A DNA stretch of 64,000 nucleotides from Heterobasidion occidentale (Eukaryota > Basidiomycota > Agaricomycetes > Russulales > Bondarzewiaceae), in NCBI GenBank assembly GCA_039111635.1, contig JBCAQO010000009.1:1612001-1676000 (forward strand), read 5' to 3'. Under the pieces are notes generated by a model. That model was not told the origin of the DNA. It ran no database searches and was given only the letters and a program-made list of their open reading frames with translations. Position numbers and translations under genes: made by a program. Numbering within the stretch: position 1 is the first letter of the stretch; each line of letters starts with the position of its first letter. This document shows, piece after piece, positions 22,079-33,414 of the stretch.

Positions 22079-24817
22079 GTCCCTGCGCCTAAAGGGACAA
22101 CTTCCTCGAGCAGTAAGGAAGCTCATCTCATTCCATGTAAATTTGCTTTCTAGTCATCCAAGGATCGGAATATGCCTTTCCAATATGAGTTCATTTTCTG
22201 GGGCAAAGACCAACTTATGTCGTTTACAACGCCTAGGAGTTTTCCATCTCTGTTGACTGCATTTGATACAGGAGTGCCCTGGGTTTCCAAGCCGTGCCTC
22301 CACCGGTGTCTTCCTTCATTGGATGTTTTGATATGAGCTGCCATTCAAGGTAGCTGCGTGTTTGGCTCTGCTGTCGAAGAAGTTCTCTTCGCGCATGTGC
22401 CCCATTTGATATTAACTTCTAGTAGGCATCTAGATGCAGGAACCGCTCAATGCAGGACAACCTACATGCATTTGATAGCCTAGTCTCGCTTCTGGGATGG
22501 TGTCCAGAAAGGTGTCACATGCGAATGATTATGTGATGAATAGAAACACGTCTGTGGATGTTTGTGTCGTTCTTCTTCAGAATGCCAAAGGCCATGCTTC
22601 AGTGTTTCCAGGATAGATCTTCTCCTCTGTGATCTCAAGTATCAAGGGGGATTCCAGGTGTGTGTGGGTTGATCACTTTCTCAAGGCTTAGGCCCACCAA
22701 CTTATGTGAATCTGGCAAGACCCCTTTAAAGATCCCTAACTCTATCAGCCCCATATGGTGGCCCGTCCAGGTTAGAGGTTGAGTGTTTGTCCAGTGTTTG
22801 TTTGTCACCTGGGAGCGAGCATGCAGCCGTGCTCCATGTATTGAACATGAGGTAAGGATTTTGAAGAATAGACTTGTACGACATCTATAGACTCTTGACT
22901 AGTTTCTTGAATAGACTTTGGTGTCTACATTGATGGTGATTATTGCGGGGTCAGCGTAAGGTATGTCTTGGTAGTTTACCGTCGTGCCGGACATTCCGTA
23001 GTTTTGCGTCTTTGCGGACATTGGCTAGTTTATCCTTAAGTCATCGCGGACTGAGGCTAGTTTATACATAAGTTGTTGCGGACTGCCCTGCTAGTTTAAA
23101 CAACAAGGTCATTGCGGACCTATGGATCTCTAACGTAGGAGTACCTGTAAAGAAGATAGCAGATGTTTCTGCATGCCGGAACATCCATTGGTGATGCGCG
23201 TAGGGCCCTAGACCAGGTCCTACTTTTTGACAGGGTTCCCATTGAGGAAAGATGGTGATGGTTTATGCTATATCAAACCAGATAACTTATAGAGTTGCCA
23301 GAATAGACTTGTAGATCAAAGCCTATTTTGACACAACTCACATGGCCCTGTAAACAAAGGGCAGCCCAGTTTAACGTTATGGAGGACGGTCATAGTTTAT
23401 AGTCATTGCGGACATTGGCTATTGCCTGGCTTGAACCGTCCAAGCCTCGATAAATTTAGTCCTTCGGGGTGAGGGTAGTTTAAGGTCATTTCAGACTGGT
23501 GATGGGACAATGAACTTGTCCCATAACCACAACTCCTATTCCTTGAAGGAGCAAGTAGTTTATCGACATTACAGACAGAGCGATGACTTCATTGTGTTTG
23601 AAGTCATCGCTCACAATCCCTATGCTTGAAGGGACAATAGTTTAATGTCTTTGTGAACTACTGGGACTGGAAGCGGTAATTCCAGCTCCAGTACGATCCC
23701 TAGGCCAGAGGGACAGTAGTTTAACATCATTTCAGACATTAAAACCTGAGGCACAATCTCAGTTGCCTCTTGACTGGCCCTTGAAGCGAAATCCTTGCTT
23801 CGGACTTCAAAGGTAGAATGGGTGCGCCATGGAGTAGTCGTGGTCCTATAGGATAGCTGACGACCTGCTCCCTGTCCCAAAACCCCTCACACGGAATTGA
23901 ACCGTGTTGACCCCACATTCTTTTACTGTAAGGCGTATGGAATGTGGAAGTGCCTCGACCTAGTCGGCAGGGTTCTGCAATAGTGGGGTCATCATTCCCA
24001 TCATCTGCCAGAATACAACCACGTTCTGAGGGTCTTGGTAGCTTTAATGTCGTTCCGGACGATAACTAGTTTATAGTCATTGCGGACCAAGCATTTTGTA
24101 GTTTTACATTGTTGCAAATGTAATGTCCTTTTCTTGTCCGTTTTGGCTACTTAGTGGAGTGCGACCACTATGTGCATGCATCTTGATAGCGCCCCCTAAT
24201 GTAGAAACGACCCTGTAAAACTGAAGATCCAAAGTGGGACGTCTAAACATCTGTCAGACCTTGACAGCGAGGAAAGGTCCACCATTCCCCAACGATGAAC
24301 ATGAAACACAATTTTCCCACCAGGATTCTTGCATCATTCATAGCCTTTCGGTCTCACCACAAGATCAAAAAGCCAGCATACCAGTACCAAGGTTATGTTA
24401 AATCAAGGACCTCCTAATGAAGAAAGGGTCCTGTAAAACTGGAGATCCTAGTGGGATGCCTGTTCGCTTGTCAGAATACCTCTTGACAATGAGAGTGTGA
24501 AATGTGTCCTGTCTGTGGACCGGAGGGCTGAATGCAAAATAGTCAGGTACTTCCCCTGCCTTCTTATCTTTTCACAGTTTAACATCATGCAGGACTTTCA
24601 CTCAGCGTCCTGTGCGTGGAACTGGTACCTGTGGTGCGGAGGGTCCTCTCCTCTCTGTCACCTCTTGAGACAAGGGGTTCCTCAACTCCCTTGTCTAATA
24701 TCCTCCGCCGATGTCCCCATAGTCCCATATCCTTCATCTGGTCTGTAATAGAGGTCGATGTCATCGTAGTTTCCATTTTTTCATCGTAGTTTCCATCTTT
24801 GACCTCGTCCCATGCAT
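22079..24817 (-). repeat. Long 3' region with about 15 dispersed 21-bp motifs
   Basis: A 2.7-kb stretch between the extra ORF and the LTR has no conserved coding frame. From about 22970 to 24600 it carries some 15 copies of a motif near TAGTTTAACGTCATTGCGGAC, in one orientation. Clear examples are near 22971, 22998, 23030, 23060, 23090, 23395, 23476, 23551, 23715, 24040, 24066 and 24575. The same motif fills the equivalent regions at 12733-14879 and 15832-18466. Confidence 0.75.
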
Positions 24818-26082
24818 CTAGTTCTGCTCGAGTCTATGCAGCAGTTTTTGAAGTTGGTCGCTGGCAGTCTTGAGCTTGTCTACCAATGCGAGTATGTGTT
24901 CATTCAGGTCGATGATTTTGAGGACAACCTGGAGTCGGCGAACCTTGTGGTCAAGTTCTTCGAGGACTGTCTCTTTGGGGTTGGGGTGTTTCCCTTGTCC
25001 TCTGGTTTCCTCACCTCTCGTTCCTCCTGTATCTTGGAAGGTGCTCCTCATTGCTACCTCCCGCATCCTGCCCGGCAGATTGTCCTGTCGACGCGGGAAG
25101 AAGGGCCTCTCGGTCCCTTTGTGCCTGTCATTGTACTGTTGTCCAGAAGAGTTCTGTCTGGGCGGTTGCATCTTAACTATTTGTAGTCGGTACCGCTCTT
25201 CTGGCTTCGTTGTCTCATGGTTGGACACGGAATGGGTCAATCCAAACGGGAGGGGAGTGTATGACATCGGTGTTGGATATGAGGGCAGGGAGGAGCTCCA
25301 GATTGATGAAGGAAGAAAACTTGTTGGGGTAAATGAGAAGGGCATATGTCCCATCATTTCCTCTGGCATACCAGGAGGTGGCTCAATGATCATCTGCATA
25401 GGCCAAAAGCCTGACCTGGTCACTTGCATTTGCAAGGGCGGAGAATGTTGCTATTCTCGCTTCCCAATTGCCCTGCAAAGAAGTTAGCGAGCCTTTGCAA
25501 GGCTAATGCCATGGCCATCTGAATTACTGCTGAGATTGTGGTGTGCTAGAGCAGCACATCTCCTAGTCCTTCCAACTCTCGGAGGTACAGATCTCCACCA
25601 CTGGCAAGGGGTCCTCCGGGCCTGGTAGTCGGTGCACTAGTCATTGCTGGTTCTTGTATATCTGGTTCAGCAACTGTAGACGATGCCAGGTCTGCAGGGT
25701 TTCTTGGTCCTCCTCTGCTTCCCGTCCCCTATCTTGTGTCTCCTTGAGCCAGCGCTGTTGTTGGTCACGGAGGTGTTGGTAGAGGAGGCTTTCCTTCTTC
25801 TTGATGTCTCTCATTGTGCTCGTCATGAGCTCCCTTAGTCCGAGGTGAGGCTCATAGTTCCGTTCAATTTTTGGCAGTGATTGTGGCAAGATGGGCGGAA
25901 ACTGGTATGGAAACTCCCTCTGGAGTCTTTGGATGGCTGCTTCGGCCAGGGCGTCTAGTGTCGGGGTTGGCGATGGCCAGGATGATGTCCAGTGAGGGGT
26001 TCCTTGACGGTGAGGAAGTAGTTCCTTCATCAATAAGCATAGCGTGCCCAGAAGAGTAATAAAGGGAGGATTGGTCGGACAT
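24818..26082 (-). pseudogene. Extra ORF downstream of integrase (ORF2)
   Basis: It starts at ATG 26080-26082 (MSDQSSLYY), about 60 nt after the integrase stop. Protein-like frames 25864-26082, 25641-26033 and 24818-25435 follow one another in different phases, so it is broken by frameshifts and stops. The middle part has a leucine- and arginine-rich, coiled-coil-like stretch (ELMTSTMRDIKKKESLLYQ). The last part is proline- and methionine-rich, then basic (RRQDNLPGRMREV), then ends in another heptad-like region (LVDKLKTASDQLQKLLH). No signal peptide or membrane span is visible, so it is not an obvious envelope gene. The same ORF is present at 14880-15601. Function is unknown; an RNA-binding or structural role is only a guess. 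Confidence 0.5.
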
Positions 26083-26140
26083 GTACTGGTGGAAGGGTTC
26101 CTGCTCTAAAGGGGAGAGCTGTCTCTCCTTATATACCTTT

Positions 26141-29100
26141 CTAGAGCCTAATTGCCACAGGTTGGGGCTTGTCTGGATAGCTTTCATGAAATTCACGAAG
26201 CGCCTTGTCGGCTGTATCTTTGAGAAGGGCAAAGGGTTCCCAGGTGTTATCTGCTTCGGAGTATCTGACCCACTTGACAAGGTATTTGGTCCCCCGTCCT
26301 TGGTGCTTTGAATCTAGAATGGCCTCCACTTTGTAGTGCTCTTCTTCATTCAGGATCTCTGGGGCAGGTCTTGGGAAGTTCCTCCCATGGGCCTCTGTCT
26401 CATAATATTCGGTGAGCATGGAGGCGTGAAATACTGGGTGTATCTTCCATGTTTCAGGTATTTTCAGCCGATAAGCCAGAGGGCCGATTCTTTTGGTCAC
26501 TTGAAAAGGGCCATAATGCTGATGAGCATGGGTGCGCTCTAGGCACCAATACCCCACTTTTCGCAGCTTTTCAGTATTCTTTGACCGTTCGGCATACTTA
26601 GGACCAACCGATCCCGATCCGTTCGGCGCTCTCAGCCATTTGTCAGGTGCCGACTTTGCATTTAGACCTCCGCACAGACATTTGGAGCTGTTCACAGTCA
26701 TCCTATACATCTATCAGCACTCCCAGCATTAGGGGCTTCCTGCAGACTGTCGCGGCCGATCGCCGATTAGTTCGGTATGCTTCACATTGTTGGCACACTT
26801 GGTCGGCTTCGGTGTCCCGAATCGGAGGCGGCCGAACACTTTGTTGACTCGGAACAGATCTGTCTTTCTATCTCTTATCATCCTTATGCCTTCTGTTGAC
26901 CTATCCTTTGTTATCTTTGAAGCTCCCATGTTTCTGATTGGTTTACTTACTTATCATTTGATCCTTATCTCCAGGCCCATGTGCACTCCCCTTGGCAATC
27001 TCTCCACTTATTTAGACCTCAGAGCTATTGCTTCTTATCTTCTATTGTTCACATCATCACTCCTTTATCTTCTTTACCTTGACAGCTCTTGGCATGCATT
27101 TCCGATTACTCTATGCCTCTGCCGATCTCCCTATCTCGTACCTGTTCGGACTTACTATAAAAGGGCACCTATGGCCTCGCAATACACCAGCTTTGGCTCC
27201 CCCCTTGTTCCGATTCCATTCGTGCACTTGAGTACTTGATTCCTTGAGTCTTTGCCTTCCGATCCTCATCCGCATTTTGCCCCTTTGTTTGTGTTGTTGC
27301 GTTCGATCGCAGCCCTCTGTCAGAGCCCTCGTCGTCTTGCTCTCTTCCTCTCGTCTAGTTTGTCATCCTCTGCCAGTGTCCAGTGTGGCCTTGCACCCAT
27401 TCCCTTCCTGTTGCGTACCGATCAAATCCCGATCGCATGTTGGCCGGCCGAAGATACCGACTTTTGAGTTGTTTGTTCGGTTCACATCGCATTCAAACAG
27501 CCTCCACTCCCTGCCGATTGTGTTGGCGTTACTTTGATTGCAGCTATGCTCCGACCACTTTTAGTACGCTCCCTTGTTGGTTGTTGCATAGCTGACAGTT
27601 CCTTGCACACTAGAACCAGCTCCTGCCTACCTGCGCTTGTAGGGGTGTTTCTTGGGTGTGTTTCGCACTCAGAGGCATCACTAGCATATCAACGCCTAGG
27701 TGCCAATTTGAACTTTGGATGAGTCATCCAAATGTGGGTCCCTTCTAACCAGACTTAGGTTCCTACTTCCCACTGCGGAAGTTTCCTGTGCAGGTCCCGG
27801 TCCCTGGCATGTAGCACTGCTATTTGTAGACTGGCAGCTGCATCTTCTTGGACTTCTTTGATTAGCTGTAAATGCTCAGTTACTGCGGGCACCTTGGTCT
27901 CTAGTGCTAAGTCGACCAAATATGGTGGATTAAACCCATAGAGGACTTCAAACGGTGACTTCCCGGTGGCGGAGTGTCTTCAGGTGTTATGGGAGAATTC
28001 TGTAAAGGGAAGCAAGCCTACCCAGTTATCTTGGTGGTAGTTGCAAAATACCCGCAGGAACTGTTCGATCTCCTGGTTGACCCATTCCGTTTCTCCATCC
28101 GTCTGGGGGTAATAAGCTGTGCTAAGGGCAGGAGTGATTCCCAGCCCTTTCTATAGTTCTTGTGTGAATTTTGCCACAAATTGGGGGCCTCTATTGGATA
28201 CTACCTTGGTCGGCAGACCATACCGTTTAAACATGTTGTCTTGGAAGAGCATCGTGGTTTCTTCTGCCGTGATTGTCTTCTTACATGGAGTTATGACTAT
28301 CCCCTTAGACAAGCCTTAGTCAACCACCACATTTATCGAGTTGTATCCTCTACTTTCTGGGAGGTCTGTTATAAAGTCGGTAGAGAAGAAACACCAAGGG
28401 GTGTTCGTGGTTTCCAGTGGTTGAATCAGCAGATGGGTCCTGTGGGGTATATTCTTGGTAGATTAGCAAACTGCACATCCATCTACATATTGATGGACAA
28501 ATTTGGTCATGCTTGACCACCAATAATGGCGTTGTACCAACTCCAGGGTCTTTGCTCAGCCTGGGTGTCCTGTAGCCATGGTGTTGTGGTGCGTCTTTAC
28601 AATCATTCAACAAAGGAGGTCATCTTTTGGGACTCATATGTAACCATCGCGTCTTGTTATGCCATCTTCATGCATCTATTTTCCTAGAGCACTCTTTATT
28701 GCTTCTGGTCCTTTTTTCAGCAGTTTCTTGAGGGCTATGTCCACCAGCAAATCATGTTCTGAACACAAGTGTCGGATGAGGGAGAGGATGTCTAAGGATA
28801 CAATTTCCATTGCTTTGACGTGTATGCTTTTGTTTGGCTCTACCAAGGTTTCACTGGACTCAGTGAAAAGTTTGGACAGGAGTAGAGTCTGTGCCTTGTT
28901 ATCAGATTCCACCCCCTCACTAAGGTCTGGACACCTGGACAGAGCATCGGCATGATTTGTTGTTCCTGCCTTGTAGCTGAGCTGGAAGTCAAACTGTGAC
29001 AAAAACAGACTCCAGCGTGCTTGTCGCCTAGACAAATCACGAGCTGTCTGGAAGTAGACCAAGTTTTTGCAGTCCATCCAGATCTCGAAGGGGTGTTGAG

Positions 29101-31200
29101 CGCCTTTGAGGTAGTGTGTCCAGTGTTCCAGTGTCTTGATAATTGCAAGGAGGTCATGGTCATGCACGTTATAATTCTGCTCTGGGGACAAGAACGATCC
29201 AGAGAGGAAGGCAACTGGGTGCCAGTCATTATCAGGTCCTTCCTGTAAGAGGACTGTACCATATGTGGAGAGAGAGGCATCGGTGACGAGCCGGTAGAGA
29301 CACATCGGGTCAGAGTATAATAGGACAGGTTGACTGATGAAGGCTTTCTTCAATCGGTCAAAAGCCTACTGGTAGTCCGCGTTCCAATCCCATCTCGTGT
29401 CTTTCTTAGTGAGGTCGTGAAGGGGGTGAGCAATCAAGGAGAACTTGTCAATAAATTGCCAATAGAAGTTTCCTAGACCTAAGAAAGAGCAGATGTTGCG
29501 GACTGTATGGGGAATGGGCCACTTCTAAATGGCCTCAATCTTTGAGTCCTCCATGATGACATCATCTTTTGAAATTGTGTACTCCAAGTAGTTTAGCTTG
29601 TCTTTGTGGAACTCGCATTTCTCTGGTTTGAGGTAAAGATTGTTGTCGCACAGGATCTGGAGGACTGGTTGAATGACCACAATGTGTTCTGCCATGGTTT
29701 TCGTGAAGATAAAAATGTTGTCCATATATACCGTGATTTTCCGGGCGAGGATGAGATCTTAGAAGATCATGTTCATCATGGCCTGGAAGGTTGCTGGGGA
29801 GTTGGTGAGCCCAAAGAACATTACTGTAGGTTCAAAGAGTCCCAAGGGTGTTACGAAGGCTGCCTTGGAATTGTCCCCTTTCTTGATGCGCACATTGTTA
29901 TATCCCCATTGAACATCTAGCTTTGAAAATACTGTAGCCCCTCGGATAATATCCAATAGTTCTTGGATTAGTGGTAAGGGGCATACATTTTGAATGGTGT
30001 GTTCATTGAGGTGGCGGTAATCTTGTACTGGGCAGAGCTTTCTATCCTTCTTGTTTATAAAGAAGAAGGAGGCAGCGCTATGCACTGTTGACCTTGACAA
30101 ATTTTCCCAGCTCGTCATGTTTTTCCAAGCTCAAGGGAAATATCCTTGGGGCCTGGGGTTTGAAGGACGGTTTAAGATCTATCGCATAATCCATATAGTG
30201 TGTTTGGGGAGTCTCTGTGATCGTCTTTTGCTGAAAATATTGAGGTAGGCATGGTATTCTGTCGGCATGCAACTCTTCAAGTTGGTCGTGTCAAGTTCCT
30301 CTTCTAGGTCTTTGTTGAAACTGGCGAATCCAGAGGGTTCGGGAGCTACCTTCCTGATGACGGGTTCTCCTTTGCTAACCTTTGCAAAGGACTCAAACGG
30401 TGCTTGCGCCTCTTTGGTGTCTCCTCCTAAAGCTTCGCTCTAGGCTGTCTCTTATTGAGTTTGCTGGTGTTTCTTCCTTTTGGCTACTTGCTCCTCAAGC
30501 CATTTCTGAGCCTTTGCCTGTCGGGATTTGTGCTCAATCATGGAGATGAACCAAGACTTCCATTCCTTTGTAGGGACTTGTCACCATTGTTCTTTAGTCC
30601 ATGTCCACAAAGGTCCTACCAGTTCTGAGACAAGGTGCAGTTTTGTCCACTGAGGAATCTTGTCACCACGTAGTTTTGCTAGCCATTCCTTCTTGGTAGG
30701 CTCTTCCCTTGCCTTAGTAAACCCATATGGTTGTTGGCAATCTTGGGGGCACCAATCAAAGTGTACTTTTTGACGCCTCCACCCGATAGAGGGGTCGTGG
30801 TATTTCAACCAATCTGTTTCTAGGAGCATGTTGTCTTTCCCTAGATTGGTGATAAACATTCAGACGCGTTCAGTATGGGTTCTCCCCCGTTGATCTTTGA
30901 CAGTGAGATTTGCGTCCAGGCCTCGTTGAATAAGGCCTGCCTTGTTAATGGTGTCATCGACGTTGCGAATACGGATAGGACGGTTCAAGGGGTAAGTTGG
31001 AAGATTGTGTCTTCATACTCATTTCTTGTTCACCAAAATCCCTTCACAAGCCAAGTCGATGGCGGCTCTAGCTCCAGTGCTTCTTCCTCGAGTTATTAAT
31101 CACACATCAAGTCGGATGGGAGTAACAATGTGGCTGTTCATTGCTCCGATTCGAATACATAATGGGGTGCATACTTGGGACTTCCTGAACCTCTCTCTTT
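26141..31200 (-). pseudogene. pol: Chromovirus pol (protease, RT, RNase H, integrase, chromodomain)
   Basis: The protease tail lies at 30581-30859 (MFITNLGKDNMLLETDWLKYH); its DSG region is degenerate. RT lies at about 29525-30272, with CPVQDYRHLNEHT, the MFFGLTNSPATFQ motif and an active site mutated from YMDD to YMDN at 29717-29728. RNase H lies at 28676-29353 (LVTDASLSTYGTVLLQ, SRRQARWSLFL). Integrase lies at about 27700-28640, much degraded. A family-3 LTR at 26520-27691 then interrupts pol inside the GPY/F motif. The frame resumes at 26519 with YGPFQVTKRIGPLAYRL and ends in a chromodomain (GTKYLVKWVRY, DNTWEPFALLKD) with its stop at 26141. This places it in the chromovirus branch of Ty3/Gypsy. 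Confidence 0.88.
26520..27691 (+). repeat. Family-3 solo LTR inside pol
   Basis: A 1172-bp, relatively GC-rich LTR (TGATGAGCATGG...CTAGCATATCA) with a TATA box TATAAAAG at 27156-27163. It is flanked by ATGC (26516-26519) and ACGC (27692-27695), a 4-bp duplication with one transition. Excising it with one tetramer restores the integrase reading KLAPRRYGPF. The open frames at 26787-27722 are inside the LTR. Confidence 0.88.
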
Positions 31201-31217
31201 GGCTGGGGAAGGAGAGG

Positions 31218-32843
31218 TTAGGAAAAATCCTCTGCTAGATCCACCAACATCTGCTTAGCCTTGGCCTCCCCTACTTCCTTGAAGAGTGCTCGGACGCCAG
31301 CAGTATCATGGACAGGTCCGTTGCTTTGTTGTCTGTTAGGTGGTACGTAGCGCTCTCCATTGCTCTGGCCCAGTCCTCTGCTTCTTGGGGGAGGGTCCTC
31401 ATGTTCCACCAAATTACCAATGAAGTCTTGTGTTGTTCTCCAACAGGGGTTTTTGATCATCTTTATCCTCCATGTCTGCAGTATGAGTTCTTCTACCTCC
31501 TCTACCCATTGGTCTGCACCAATATCCCCAAGATGGTTGAACGCTTCTATGCGGAGATGGGCAATCAGCTATTCCATGCCTTGGCTTTCCACAGTTAAAG
31601 CAGGAAAAGGGGGTGGGTCTCTTGCCATCATATACGCACTTATTTTGGGCAGCATCTCTTTTACGAGAGGCGTTGATGTCCATGTCAACTACTTGGTTGT
31701 TCATTCTGCGAGGGGCGTTGGTAGAGTTATAGTGGAAGGTGGGTTGGAGGTGAAAACAATTGAGGAAATCACTTCGGAATGAGGTGGAGTTGGTGAGGAT
31801 CGCCTTTTGAGCACTTTGAGCTCTTAAGCATTCATCTATTTCACAGGCAGTATTGATCCAGTCCTGGATCGTGTCTTTCAGTGGTGTTTCTTTGTCATAG
31901 ATCTTGTCCATGACCTTTGGGTCTAGCCCTCTTTGAAAATAAGGAACTTGTTCCTTGTCGGTGATGTCGGCGTTGGCGACTATAAGGACGAACTGATTAG
32001 AGTATTCATCTACTATCATCTTCCTTTGGGAGAAAGACATAAGGGCACTTCGGGCCTTGTCCATAAGGTTCGTCTCCTTGAACTGAAGTTTAAACTTGTC
32101 AAGGAAATTGGACCAGGCTCCAAAGGTCTTGGGCGGAACCACCCCAACTGTCTTCTTTAGGAAACTCTCAGCCCAGACACCGGCTGTTCCGTATCTCATG
32201 CATGAGAGGATGAGGGAAATCTTGTCCTTATCCGTCTTGTACCGGTCCAATTCTGCTGTAAAAAAAGAAGGCAATTCATGAGGAATTTCTGGGATTGTGT
32301 TCTATCTCCTGCAAAATTGTCAGGGAGTTTAAGTTTGTCCCTTCCGGACAACACAGTTGTAAGGGGGTCTGTAGGATTTGACATAACGGTATTGTCTTGG
32401 GTATTTTGGGTGTTGATCGGTGTTTGAATATCCAAGGATTCGGACTTGGATGTTCCTTCTTCTTCTTCTTCCAATGCGTCCAAGATTTCTGGTTTGGGTT
32501 CTCTATACTGGGGTGGCTCTACCCAGTCATTTGCTACTTCGTCCCAAGCCCACTCAGCTTCTGTTTCGTCTTCTCTTGTGAAGAAGTATCATCCTTTTCT
32601 ATATGAGCAGTTGGAAAAGTTTGGGGGAGCTGGTTGATTGGTGTCGGAGTAATACCAGTGGTTTCCCTCTTGATGGATAGGACAATTGTTCTGTCGAAGT
32701 TGGTCATTGGTTCGTCTAGTGCCTGGTAGATATCCTAGGCCTAGGTCTTGCTCCAGGGTGTGTAGTAACGCTCTTTGGTGGGTGTCTATGCCACCAATAA
32801 GGGTTGTGAGAGAGTGTGTGGCAGCAAGCAGAGTGTGGTGCAA
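31218..32843 (-). pseudogene. gag: Chromovirus gag
   Basis: It starts about 28 nt inside the 5' LTR boundary at 32843 (MHHTLLAATHSL). A proline- and acid-rich N-terminal region is followed by the gag core from about 32350 (DKLKLPDNFAGDR), then RYKTDKDKISLILSCM and WSNFLDKFKLQFKE. A CCHC knuckle (CFNCGKPRHGIADC) lies at 31561-31602 and the C-terminal tail ends at 31218. Breaks are a TGA near 32587-32589, a frameshift in the T-tract near 32265, and a frameshift near 31420-31460. Confidence 0.85.
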
Positions 32844-32871
32844 GGTAGGGGTAAAAGTGAGTCTATTTTAG

Positions 32872-33409
32872 TGTTACAAACTGCTCGTTCAGTAACCCAA
32901 GAGTAACAGGTTCTTCCCTAGGTTGCACAGTGAACTGAGTGATGGGCAAAGTCTCAACTGTATTAGAGGACTAACACAGGAGGGCATAGCAAGATAGGTA
33001 TGTGGAGATACCTTAAGAACAAAGGTTCCACTGTAGAGAGACAGTAGTGAACTAAGAGAATAGACTGAAGATCCTTAGCCTATTCTATGGAGAGCTGTGG
33101 TCGCCGTCTCTCTCAGCCAGTGCCTACTTTTGTACTTCTTCAGTCGCACCTTTCCATCCAGGTACAATGAGGTGCTTACCCATAAGCCCTAAGCCCATGG
33201 CATGTAAATGCCTATCTTATCAATCCACTATACCTATGACCCTGTCATATATCCTCTACCAATGTCTTGAAGAACCATCAGTCTAGTCGGCTCCTAAGGG
33301 CATGCAGAGTACCTTGGTGTACGCTCCGTAGTGGAGCCGCCTAGCATGTGATACTTGAGCTATCGGTTAGACACAGCCTCAAAGGGCCCCAATAGGTCAA
33401 GTCATAACA
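32872..33409 (-). repeat. 5' LTR with promoter deletion
   Basis: A 538-bp LTR, 64 bp shorter than its partner at 21462-22063. The missing block corresponds to 21682-21745, which includes the TATATAA box. On the minus strand this LTR lies upstream of gag, so it should drive transcription. It now lacks a visible core promoter. Confidence 0.85.
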
Positions 33410-33414
33410 GTTGT

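Larger units (their letters stand above)
21457..33414 (-). mobile_element. Complete family-2 Ty3/Gypsy chromovirus with target duplication
   Basis: The element spans 21462-33409 (11,948 bp, or 10,772 bp without the nested LTR and one copy of its duplicated 4-bp target site). It is flanked by GTTGT at 21457-21461 and 33410-33414. Reading right to left it contains the 5' LTR, gag, protease, RT, RNase H, integrase with chromodomain, an extra ORF, a 2.7-kb 3' region, polypurine tract and 3' LTR. It is dead: gag is frameshifted, the RT active site is mutated, pol is split by a family-3 LTR, and the 5' LTR lacks its TATA region. Confidence 0.9.

Noticed and set aside
24870..25487. A 205-codon plus-strand frame
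   Set aside because: It is antisense to the extra ORF of the chromovirus, and the minus frame is the one shared with 14880-15601.
26787..27595. Several hydrophobic-looking frames
   Set aside because: They lie wholly inside the family-3 solo LTR.
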